Source: Tritrichomonas musculus (taxonomy: Eukaryota > Parabasalia > Tritrichomonadida > Tritrichomonadidae). Taken from it: DNA of 64,000 bases. The notes beneath the pieces are model-generated. The model had not been told where the DNA came from, made no database searches, and saw only the letters and a program-made list of their open reading frames with translations. Made by a program: the position numbers and the translations under genes. The DNA lies in the NCBI GenBank assembly GCA_039105265.1, contig JAPFFF010000006.1, positions 496,001 to 560,000 of the forward strand, in the 5' to 3' direction. Every line of letters starts with the position of its first letter. Positions within the stretch are counted from its first letter, which is position 1. Of this stretch, positions 52,806 through 61,475 are shown one piece after another.

Positions 52806-52832
52806 ATATATATATATATATATATATATATA
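52806..52832. repeat. (AT)n microsatellite
   Basis: About 27 bases of perfect AT dinucleotides. Confidence 0.9.
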
Positions 52833-52953
52833 AGATAATTATTAACGCAATAATATTGATACTAAATTGAGAATGTAGTGATAATTCTCCGTGTTAAGAA
52901 TAACTTAATCAAGAAATATTTACTGAAAATATCAAAAAAAATCATATTTTAAT

Positions 52954-52961
52954 AAAAAAAA
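52954..52961 (-). terminator. Pol III terminator of tRNA-Gly
   Basis: T8 on the minus strand directly after the tRNA-Gly discriminator. Confidence 0.85.
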
Positions 52962-53032
52962 TGCATCGCCCGGGAATCGGACCCGGACCCCCACCTTGGC
53001 AAGGTGAAATTCTACCATTAGACCAGCGATGC
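52962..53032 (-). tRNA. tRNA-Gly (anticodon GCC)
   Basis: On the minus strand the acceptor stem GCATCGC pairs fully with GCGATGC. The anticodon stem TCACC/GGTGG (one T-G pair) encloses loop TTGCCAA, anticodon GCC. The D arm has TGGTCTAATGGTA (A box), and the T arm has the B-box GGTCCGATTCC. The discriminator is A, with no CCA and no intron. Eight T follow at 52954-52961, a Pol III terminator. Confidence 0.97.
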
Positions 53033-53131
53033 TTGTTGAAAAGATTTTATTTTGATCAATTATATGAGTTAAATATATATGAAAAAAGGTGAATAAATGA
53101 CCTTAACTCTCAGGTCAAATAAAAAATTATT

Positions 53132-53800
53132 ATGACTCTCACTGTTAAAATTATTTATGCAAAAGATAAATCATCAACAAAAATTGGATCTGTACCGTTA
53201 ACATGTACGATTTTAAAAATCAAAGACATATTAAAGCAAATTAATAAAATGAGCTCTTCAAAGTCTATTCGTGTTGTTTATAGAGGTAGAATTCTCCCAG
53301 ATGACCTTTCAATCGGAGCTCTTATAGCAGATGAACAACAAGAAATTACTCTTTATGTTTCTGGAATTCCTCCTATTTCATCAAATCCCCAAAATGCAAA
53401 CACAAAGCAAAGCAAAAATAATAAACCAAGCGGGTATGATAAAACAAACGATAATCATGACCATAAAAAACAAGGAAATTTATTATGTTCAAAATATTTA
53501 TTTTTATTTATATTTCTAGCGGTTCTTTTTATATTTTCATTCTTTTTAATCAAATTGGTTTATTTCGATCCATCAAAATATGGCCTTCCAGAAAGTGATG
53601 TTAAGCTCAATTGTTCGAAGGAGGCTGTTCTTTATGGAATTCTATTTTTTGATTTAGTTGTTGTTTTAATTCTCATTATTATATTCGCACATATAGATTT
53701 CTCTGCTCTTTTAAAATACATTTATCTCTTTTTTGTCTCAATGCTTCCAATTTGGGATATAAATGAATACCGCCAAAATCATGGTCTTGAGCCTATCTGA
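53132..53800 (+). CDS. ubiquitin-like domain membrane protein
   Basis: 222 residues. Residues 1-78 form a ubiquitin-like fold (ILKIKDILKQINK, SIRVVYRGRILPDDLSIGAL, EITLYVSG). A polar Asn/Lys/Asp linker spans 80-118. Three hydrophobic segments follow, at about 121-145, 165-188 and 191-208. There is no terminal GG, so it is not conjugated. UBL plus C-terminal membrane helices is the layout of TMUB1/2 and of Dsc3-type subunits of membrane ubiquitin ligases, so a role in ER or Golgi protein degradation is plausible (inference). Starts 99 bp from the tRNA-Gly gene. Confidence 0.78.
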   Translation: MTLTVKIIYAKDKSSTKIGSVPLTCTILKIKDILKQINKMSSSKSIRVVYRGRILPDDLSIGALIADEQQEITLYVSGIPPISSNPQNANTKQSKNNKPSGYDKTNDNHDHKKQGNLLCSKYLFLFIFLAVLFIFSFFLIKLVYFDPSKYGLPESDVKLNCSKEAVLYGILFFDLVVVLILIIIFAHIDFSALLKYIYLFFVSMLPIWDINEYRQNHGLEPI

Positions 53801-54005
53801 ATTTTATAGTTTTAATGATTTGTAAATAAATTCTATATTATCTTTTCATTGTTTCTATTTTTTAAATTTCTTTCTAATTTCTCTCCCTTAACAAATTTGC
53901 TAAATGTAATATGTTTTAAAAACTATATTTTTAATTCTCCATTAAATAGTTATTTGAATTTCTGGTTTTTATTCAATATTTTTTAATCGTTTAATAATTT
54001 ATTCA

Positions 54006-54665
54006 ATGAATGATGAAGAAAATATTCCAAAAACCCTCGATGAATTAAGAGCAAAAATAAATACTTGCCTTGAAGACCCAAAAATATCAGTTTCGACTAT
54101 TTATACAACTTATTCTCAGCCATATTCACAAATTAATGGATCCTTTCAAGATTTTTTAACTAATACTGATGAACTTTTGTCCCTACCACCCAATGTTTAC
54201 AAAATACGTAAAATAATATTTCATATATTTCTACTCCTTGATATATATCATCAAGATTTAATATCTGATCCTCTTCCAGAAAAAGAATTTCAAAATGTTT
54301 TGACCTTAATTCGAATTATTTCACCATTGGCAATGGCCTTGCAAGAAACAACTTTACAAAAATTTTTTTCTGAACTTGAAATTGTGCATGGGAATACTTA
54401 TCCTTTAACAATTTCAAAGTTTCGTGATTTAATCGGAATTGCGATTAAAGAACCTAGCTTTAAAGCAATTGATGATGAAAATGATCAAAACCAAGTTACT
54501 AGGAAGCACTATAAAGATGCAATTCAAGAAATCCCAAAAGCTAAAGAAGAAAAACCAAAACAAAAAGAAAATTATTCGGTTTTACCGCACCAATCATCAT
54601 TTATAAATCGATCTGTACATGTTAGAGTTAAAAAACCAAAGCATAGGCCAAATGAAAAGCATTAA
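54006..54665 (+). CDS. hypothetical helical protein (219 aa)
   Basis: Not recognised. Residues 10-155 are helical and look folded (IRKIIFHIFLLLDIYHQDL, FQNVLTLIRIISPLAMALQE). The last 60 residues are basic and probably disordered (KAKEEKPKQKE, VRVKKPKHRP). No signal peptide or clear membrane helix. Same strand as the UBL membrane protein and the BRCT gene, with 205 and 324 bp spacers. Confidence 0.75.
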   Translation: MNDEENIPKTLDELRAKINTCLEDPKISVSTIYTTYSQPYSQINGSFQDFLTNTDELLSLPPNVYKIRKIIFHIFLLLDIYHQDLISDPLPEKEFQNVLTLIRIISPLAMALQETTLQKFFSELEIVHGNTYPLTISKFRDLIGIAIKEPSFKAIDDENDQNQVTRKHYKDAIQEIPKAKEEKPKQKENYSVLPHQSSFINRSVHVRVKKPKHRPNEKH

Positions 54666-54989
54666 ATATCATGGTATTATATTAAAACTTCATATTGTCT
54701 TTTATATATCTATGCCTTTCAAAAAAAAAAAAAAAAAAAAAAAAAATGTACAAGAAATTGAAAATAACAAAATGGATCGATATCTTCCAAGTCATATCCA
54801 TTTTGTCAAAAGATTGAATCAATAGAAGAATTTTAAGAAAAATGAATTTTTTCCCCAAAATGTTTAAACGAATATGAAGGAAGTATAGAGTGAAGTTTAC
54901 TGGATCAACTTAAGAAAATTTCAGATGATACAATAATTTGAATTCATATTTGTTTTTAAACCCCGCCAAAATATCATCTGTTTAATTTA
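54666..54989. other. spacer with 26-A tract
   Basis: A run of 26 A at 54721-54746, shortly after the stop codon of the preceding gene. No gene seen. Confidence 0.7.
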
Positions 54990-56669
54990 ATGACAAATGA
55001 GTTAACAATCCTAGAAGAAACAAATGAAAATAAAGACAAATATCATCCTTTACAATATTGGATATCTCCATCTCTCATGAATAAAGAATATAAAATATCT
55101 TTATTAATTAATCAAGTTCAGCCAAGATTAAGAAGAACAAAAGTATTTGGGGATTCAAAAACACTTCATATTGGAACTTTTGATGAGGTTTTTGAAAAAA
55201 TTAATTCCAATTTATATTTTATATCATATCAAGTTTTGAAAGATGCAGTTGAAACTTTTAAATTAACACATTTCCAAATTTCTGATCTATCTAGACAATG
55301 TTTATCGTTGTGTTTAAATGGTCTCTGTTGTGCGGCTTCAGGATCATACGAAAAAGATGAATTCATAAACATTGTTAAGAAAGTCACTTTACTTGGTGGC
55401 AAATTTGTATCGGCAAATAATTCAAGTGATATTGACGTTTTTATTACCAATTTTCCTATACTTCCTCCATCAATTTCATATTTTACTAAGGACTTAAAAA
55501 TTGTTACATCAGATTGGATCAACGAATGTTTTAATCAATTTGAAAGGCTTAGTTTAGAAAATTATTCTCTCAAAAGCTTTGAGTCGCTTTCTATATCATC
55601 AAGCGATTTAGAGCCATATCAAAACAGGCAACTTAAAAATACAATATTAAAAGGTGGTGGAATTTGGAAGGAATCGCTAGACAGTTCAGTTACCCTTTTA
55701 GTTGCATCACATTTTTCATCAACACCCAAAGTGAAGCTAGCTTTGCAAATGTCGGTTCCGATTATCAACCCAAAATGGATTAATATGCAAAGTAAAAATT
55801 TTTGTTCAATTCATCAATATGTTATGAATTTTTGGGTTTTGAATAATTTTAAGCCTTCAACATTGTTTTCAAATAAAATTTTTGCAATTCATGTCGATTG
55901 TGAAGATAGGAGTTGTGTTATTGATGCTGTAAAAGCGCATTCTGGTTCGTTTTCACCATCTCCCGATTATTTAATTGTCCCTCACTTTTTTCAAGCATCT
56001 AATGCTACAAGATGTGTTACCTCATCTTGGATATGGTCGTGTATAACAGAGAAAAAAATAATAGACCCTGACTCTTCAATTCTATATCGTCCTTTTCCGT
56101 ATCAGAAAGCTTCATCAAAATTGAAAGGATATGTTATTGTTTTATATCATATTGAAGATGAAGCAACCAGATATGAGATATCTGAATGCATTCGTGCTCT
56201 GGGAGCAATTGTTCATTACAAGATAAGTTCAATGAGCAACGTTGTTGTGTCAGTTAAGGAAGATGACAATCTATTTAATGCAGCGAAAAAATATAAAATT
56301 CAAGTTCTTTCTTTTCCGTGGATTATCAAATTAATTAACACAGGAAAAATTCCTCCAATTGATAATTATTTACTGCAAAGTAAGAAAGATATAGCGGTCA
56401 AGACAATTATTAGAGGAATAAAGAAAAAGGATGAGGCAATGGAATTATCAAAAGATCAATTTATATTTTCACAAGACATTAATAATAAAAAGAGTAATTC
56501 TATTATCAATCAAGAAACAAACCTATGTTATTTCTCTGATGATGAAATTGAAGAGAATACAACACCCATAATTGATGTTGCATATGAAACAACCGTATCC
56601 AAAGTGAAAAAAAGAAAATATGATGATGATGATCCACTATTAGAAATTTTATCGAAGTGTAAATTGTAA
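54990..56669 (+). CDS. four-BRCT protein, Dpb11/Rad4/TopBP1-like
   Basis: This 559-residue protein is a probable phosphopeptide-binding scaffold in DNA replication start and checkpoint signalling. BRCT units: about 100-188 (LNGLCCAASGSYEK, VTLLGGKF, KIVTSDWINECF), 195-270 (GGGIWKESLDSSVTLLVAS, VPIINPKWI), 288-365 (IFAIHVDCEDR, CVTSSWIWSCITEKKI) and 373-462 (LKGYVIVLYHIEDE, LGAIVHY, VLSFPWIIKLINTGKI). Each ends in the conserved Trp. The tail is acidic then basic (KVKKRKYDDDD, a possible NLS). Four BRCTs in two pairs match yeast Dpb11/Rad4. The N-terminal 95 residues are less clear. Start ATG 54990. Confidence 0.82.
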   Translation: MTNELTILEETNENKDKYHPLQYWISPSLMNKEYKISLLINQVQPRLRRTKVFGDSKTLHIGTFDEVFEKINSNLYFISYQVLKDAVETFKLTHFQISDLSRQCLSLCLNGLCCAASGSYEKDEFINIVKKVTLLGGKFVSANNSSDIDVFITNFPILPPSISYFTKDLKIVTSDWINECFNQFERLSLENYSLKSFESLSISSSDLEPYQNRQLKNTILKGGGIWKESLDSSVTLLVASHFSSTPKVKLALQMSVPIINPKWINMQSKNFCSIHQYVMNFWVLNNFKPSTLFSNKIFAIHVDCEDRSCVIDAVKAHSGSFSPSPDYLIVPHFFQASNATRCVTSSWIWSCITEKKIIDPDSSILYRPFPYQKASSKLKGYVIVLYHIEDEATRYEISECIRALGAIVHYKISSMSNVVVSVKEDDNLFNAAKKYKIQVLSFPWIIKLINTGKIPPIDNYLLQSKKDIAVKTIIRGIKKKDEAMELSKDQFIFSQDINNKKSNSIINQETNLCYFSDDEIEENTTPIIDVAYETTVSKVKKRKYDDDDPLLEILSKCKL

Positions 56670-57248
56670 TTTTACTTATAATTGTTTTTAAATAAATCAA
56701 TGATCAAAATAAGAAACAAAGCTTTTGCAACTAATGTATTTTTTTTTTTTTTTAATATTAGACCTATCCACAAATCAAAAATCGTTTGTTGGACGTTTAT
56801 TGAAAATTTGCGGACAACAAACTTTTTGTGAACATCTTAAAATTCTCAAATTTATGCAAGAGAGATTGTGCCACAGCTTTTTGAGAGAACTAATTGAAAG
56901 AAAAAATAGGAGAAAAATGGAGAATAATATTTTGAGAATATTTATGTAAATAAAAAAATTGATGAATCTTTTTATATTTTTACATAATTTTTACCGAGAC
57001 TTACATCAAAAGGAAGGATCGGTAAAAATTTTGTTTTGTCGATAGGTCTATTATGTTTATTGATAAAGTCATATCATCCAAATTCTCACTTAAATTATCT
57101 TAAGATAATTTATCTTTATATTTTTATATAAATTGATAAAAGAATTAGAATTCAAGTGAATACAGCTTGAATAAATATCACTCCTAATTTTCTGAGCATC
57201 CTGACAATTATATTCACAAAATAGTAATGTCATTCTATATAAATCGAA
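56670..57248. other. intergenic region with possible small remnant
   Basis: A plus-strand frame from about 56758 to 56949 (LSTNQKSFVGRLLKICGQQ then QERLCHSFLRELIERK) is protein-like but has only a T-run-linked ATG at 56734. I do not call it a gene. TCACTCC at 57178 could be an initiator for the RING gene. Confidence 0.45.
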
Positions 57249-57521
57249 ATGTCTGATGAAGATATCTGGACTTCAAGTAGTTCAGACCAAGATGATGGAA
57301 GAAAAGATACTGAAACAAAAGATGTGGCAACTGGAGAGGTTGATAATGAAAGGAAATGTGATTTTTGCCAAAAATATCTTCTTGTAACAGAAATTGAAAC
57401 TAAGCTTGACTGTGGTCATGTTTTGTGTCCTAATTGTTTTAATCTTTTCAAAAGTAAAAAAAATGAATCTTGTCCTATATGTTTCAAAGAGGTATCAAAT
57501 TTTATTATGAACAAAAGCTAG
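57249..57521 (+). CDS. small RING-finger protein (90 aa)
   Basis: This is a probable E3 ubiquitin-ligase component. After an acidic Ser/Asp N-terminus, a C3HC4 RING covers 37-77: CDFC, then CGH, LCPNC and CPIC, giving all eight zinc ligands in the order C-C-C-H-C-C-C-C. Only 13 residues follow. No other domain, so it may act as an adaptor or dimerise. Confidence 0.85.
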   Translation: MSDEDIWTSSSSDQDDGRKDTETKDVATGEVDNERKCDFCQKYLLVTEIETKLDCGHVLCPNCFNLFKSKKNESCPICFKEVSNFIMNKS

Positions 57522-57755
57522 GTGAAAAAATGTCCGATATTGTAAATTTTTTATTTGTTGATCTTCTTTTTTATATTTAATCCCCTTTTTATTGTAAAAT
57601 ACTCATATGTTAAAAGATCAAAAATGAAATCTCTTTTACTACTACAATTTTGGGAATAATCTAGTATCTTATTTAAAGAATGCATTAAAAATCGCATGTT
57701 TGAATTAAAATAAAAAAATGAATAAATAAAAACATATGTTTAATTAACAAGATTG

Positions 57756-58910
57756 TTAAAAGCCAAGATCTGTCTCTCTTAATGCCAGGCCAACGGGTTG
57801 GGAAATTCTGTATGCAATAATTGCAATTACTGGCAAAAGTTCTGAAAAAACTGTTTCAACAATGAAAACAGCAAGATATCCTTTTGAATGTTCTGTATTG
57901 TTAATCGCACTGCAAACTATCTCTAGGTCAGAAGGATCTTGTTTTAAATCTTGATCTTTTGTATTCGTGATTACTGTGTAAATAACAATAGAAGCCGCTC
58001 TAATGAAAAGACTTATTATAATTGACAAGCACATTAGAATAAGTTCTGCTTCATATGAATTATTATTATTATCTGATTTATCTGATATAGAACTTTGACG
58101 AATATTTTTACTTGATCCATTATTGCTTTCATTGTATCCTGATTCGTAGTTAATAAATAAACTAATTGACTCTTGCTTTCGATTATCTGAAGAATGCATG
58201 CAACAACAAAAATATTTATTAAAAAATGATTTGACTAAAGATTTGATCGACAACCATGGATCTGCAAAAATCTGCCACATTTTCCTAAGATACACTATAA
58301 ATGCAATGGAAACCGATATATCACGTATTACGGCGATAACAGCTTCAACAAAATGTGCTATTCCTGCTATATCAGCATAATTTCTTGTGGCAGAGACTGC
58401 AGATGTTATTGTTGTAATTAAAAATCCAATAACAATTGCTATTAAAAGAGATAATAAAACGCAGCGCGATTTCCCATAAAAAGCTGAAGATTTTTTTTCC
58501 ATTACTTCAATGCATATTGAGCACCAGCTGAAAAAAATCATACAATATGCTGCTGATGTTACATACCCTGGTAATGCAGAAGTAAATAAAAATATGACCT
58601 GATTTTTATTGAAATGATTGTAAAGATCTTTTTCTAAGCATTCATTTGAATTTGAGCAACTACAATTGTATTTTGTCATTAAATGGTTATTATCAATAAT
58701 TAAACCCCCACTCATAAAATATCCTGTGGATTTGATAATTAGAGCGAAAATAAAAAACCAATATGATAATTTGGCGAATAATGATGAATTTGAGAAGCAA
58801 AAATCTCTTGTAAAAAATAGATAGATAAAAAGCAAAAGAGCGTATGTTGCACCAAAAAAGAAATATGTTGCATACCATCCAGAGAATATGTCGTTGTTTG
58901 GGTAATCCAT
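57756..58910 (-). CDS. multi-pass membrane protein, THH1/TOM1/TOM3-like candidate
   Basis: 384 residues with about seven hydrophobic segments (near 12-33, 45-65, 105-130, 148-172, 185-208, 290-315 and 350-375). A Cys-rich loop (YNCSCSNSNECLEK) follows the second. A cytosolic loop with a CCCM cluster and Ser/Asn tract spans about 230-285. LPGYVTSAAYCMIFFSW recalls the THH1/TOM1/TOM3 7TM family, but this is a weak match by eye. It is convergent with the RING gene. Start ATG 58910. Confidence 0.65.
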   Translation of the reverse strand: MDYPNNDIFSGWYATYFFFGATYALLLFIYLFFTRDFCFSNSSLFAKLSYWFFIFALIIKSTGYFMSGGLIIDNNHLMTKYNCSCSNSNECLEKDLYNHFNKNQVIFLFTSALPGYVTSAAYCMIFFSWCSICIEVMEKKSSAFYGKSRCVLLSLLIAIVIGFLITTITSAVSATRNYADIAGIAHFVEAVIAVIRDISVSIAFIVYLRKMWQIFADPWLSIKSLVKSFFNKYFCCCMHSSDNRKQESISLFINYESGYNESNNGSSKNIRQSSISDKSDNNNNSYEAELILMCLSIIISLFIRAASIVIYTVITNTKDQDLKQDPSDLEIVCSAINNTEHSKGYLAVFIVETVFSELLPVIAIIAYRISQPVGLALRETDLGF

Positions 58911-60195
58911 ATTTTAAAATAAAATTTGGATTTTCTTTCAAAAAATCACTTGTCACCACTTTTTGAAGTCTATTCTAATAAAAAAAAAAAGGCTAAAATC
59001 TTGGAATATAGTCATAAAATTAATAAAAAAATATAACATTTGTTTGTTTGTTTTATATGTAATTAGCTCAATAAATTTTGTCGAAATAATATTAACTATT
59101 ATCATGTGATTACAACATAAAAAAAATTGAATGAAATTGGATATATTTCAATTTGTTATCGTATCATTCAAAATCACAAAATTGATATTAATAGCAATGA
59201 TCAAGTAGAAATAATCATCTGTAAAAGGTACGATATATTGCAATATTGAGATGTAGGTCTGAGCTTTTTATAATAGATTAAAATAAGTATTGAATTGCCT
59301 TCAATTCGTTGAATTTAATTAAGGTTAGCAATATCTTAAAATTTTAACTAAAGTATTCAAATTATATCGAAAAAAAATAACAATATATTTGTATTTAATG
59401 AATTTTGGATAATAAAAATGGTGATTATATGTTTTATCTAAAAGATATATAAATTAAAAAAGAGGAAAAACAAATCTAATAATTTTTAGTAAGTGTAAAA
59501 TGTCTGAATAAGATCGATATCAATAATCAATATCAAATTTTCATAATTTTTCATATCGCCTTTGCAATTTGATTAAAGATTTTCTGCGAATATCGATATC
59601 AGATTTGTAAACTGATAATTGATTATCATGCTAAAAAGTGTCAATTCTGATATTGATTATCACAATAACATGACTGACAAAAATAAGAGGCGAGGTTGTG
59701 AGCCTTTTTCGGTCGTCAAGACCTAACAGTATATATGATATCACTAGGTTTTTTTTCTCAATTTATTGTTATTATAAAAAATGCATGTTGAGGTAAAAGG
59801 GACAATGCAGTAGAAAGCAATAACCAATATTTACTTCAACATGCAAAAATACAACAAAAGCTCTTTAGAGCGCCGTGAAAAAGTTGGGTTCATATAACTT
59901 TTTCCATTCAAAATACTATTAACTTTTGAAATATTAAGAGTAATTTACTTCAAAAAGTTAAAGTCAAGTTCAAAGTTTTTATTCATATTTACTAAATATG
60001 AGAAAGTTTGTAGAATAAATTAAGAGTAGTTTCAATCCGTCTCACAAAAAATTCGATCATTTCCATTGAATTTTGGTTCGATGAGGTTTACTTTTATCAG
60101 AAAAGTTGCCGAATTCATCGATTTAGTTAAGAAAATTTGATTGAAAAGGCGATCATGAATAGAAAAAATTGAATGAAATCATATAACTTCATTTG
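58911..60195. other. 1.3-kb intergenic region with inverted repeats
   Basis: No gene seen. It holds a 16-bp hairpin near 59783-59845, and a cluster of self-complementary GATATTGATTATCA-type sequences at about 59515-59665. Confidence 0.55.
59783..59845. repeat. hairpin, 16-bp stem
   Basis: TGCATGTTGAGGTAAA pairs with TTTACTTCAACATGCA (one G-T pair) across a loop of about 30 bases. It could be a structured RNA or a small element; no function assigned. Confidence 0.5.
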
Positions 60196-60516
60196 ATGAA
60201 AGAAGTAGCAAACGTAAAAGCTCCGAAGAAGCAATACAAGCCAGCACAAGAAATGATAAATCCATTTATAGGCACTGAATAAGAAAAAGCTGCTTTTAAT
60301 CAAGCCATTTCTCAGGACACATTCTTATATGCTGTAATATTTAACCAACAATTAGGTTTTTTATGTGAATTTTTACGTTCAGGATCCTTAAAAGTAAAGT
60401 ATAGACAAAATGGTAATGTCTTTGCCGTTTCGAGTCAGAAAGCACAAAAATCAAGAGTAAAAGTAAAGCATAAGTTTATTAGCAGCAAACATGTTGGCCA
60501 TTTGGTCCTTCTTTAA
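60196..60516 (+). pseudogene. decayed coding segment, unknown
   Basis: From ATG 60196 the frame has one internal TAA (codon 28) and then runs protein-like to the stop at 60514-60516, about 106 codons. The second part includes FLYAVIFNQQLGFLCEFLR and a basic region KSRVKVKHKF. It lies next to transposase-like debris and may belong to it. Not recognised. Confidence 0.4.
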
Positions 60517-60649
60517 TCTTTTTTAGAAAAATAGCTGGAATGATAATAAGAAAGTACGTCATGTTGTTTTAAGGTAGCTGCTCGGAAAATAACATATCCT
60601 TTTGAGCTCGTGAACGGTCTTTGATCTGTATAGCAGGCTCAGTGAACTT

Positions 60650-60790
60650 TTTTCTAGTGATGGAGGATGGAAGATTCGAGTATTCCATCCTCCAGAATCT
60701 TTTTATAAAAAAAGAGCTTCATCCTACTTCGGTAATGATTTGGGGAGGAATAGATCCCTTCTGACACAGAACAAAGATCTCTAATCAGAT
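60650..60790 (+). pseudogene. Tc1/mariner-type transposase fragment
   Basis: A short plus-strand stretch reads DGRFEYSILQN, then HPTSVMIWGGI, the V-M-V-W-G-G-I block of Tc1/mariner transposases. Both sides are lost. An old fragment, unrelated in position to the intact Tc1 copy at 61478. Confidence 0.5.
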
Positions 60791-60864
60791 ATGCATAAAT
60801 CTCTAAAAGCAGTTTTTGACTGTCTTGTATTTAATCGAGATAGACCGCCCAATCATCATGTATT

Positions 60865-61432
60865 TACACCTGTTTCACTTTTGTAACGGAAAATTCCACT
60901 TTTGTGACGGAAATTTTCATTTTCGAAACGGAAATTTTCACTTTTGTTACGGAAAATATGAAATTTTCATGAATATATGATCTTTATTATAAAAATTTGT
61001 GATTTTAAAGTTAACATCTTTTATTTAATAAAAAATGATTATTCATTCAGAAAAAATTCATCAACAAAAATATGCAATATATAATAATCTCTTCTTTAAA
61101 AAAATTTTATTTAAATAACAAATTTGTATAATTTATTTAATAAAATATACATATATATGAAGAATTAGTGATTTTTAAAACGAAAAATATTATTTATTAT
61201 TTGATCAATCTAAAAAAAAAAATTTCCATAAAAAATGAAATCTATGGCAATTTTAGTTGTTATTATACAAAAATTCAAAAAAATATTTGAAATACTTTAT
61301 ATTTTCTTACGTTTTTGTATTTTCCGTTACGAAAATGGAAATTTCCGTTACGAAAGTGAAAATTTCAGTAACAAAAATGGAAATTTCTGTTACGAAAGTG
61401 GATTTTTCCGTTACAAAAGTGAAACAGGTGTA
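60865..61432. mobile_element. 564-bp TA-flanked element with TIRs made of tandem repeats
   Basis: The element is 60867-61430, flanked by TA on both sides. The ends are CACCTGTTTCACTTTTGTAA and its inverse. Inward, each arm repeats a unit of about 21-23 bases like CACTTTTGTAACGGAAATTT, roughly 4 times on the left and 5 on the right, in opposite orientation. The centre is AT-rich and non-coding. TA target and structure suit a non-autonomous Tc1/mariner MITE (inference). The open frame at 61235-61480 is read through the right arm and is not a gene. Confidence 0.8.
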
Positions 61433-61475
61433 ATAAAAATTTTTATGATTACGCTTATTCTTTATACTGCCAATC

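Noticed and set aside
56734-56949. small plus-strand frame after the BRCT gene
   Set aside because: The ATG leads straight into a T run. The later part is mildly protein-like but has no recognisable start or family.
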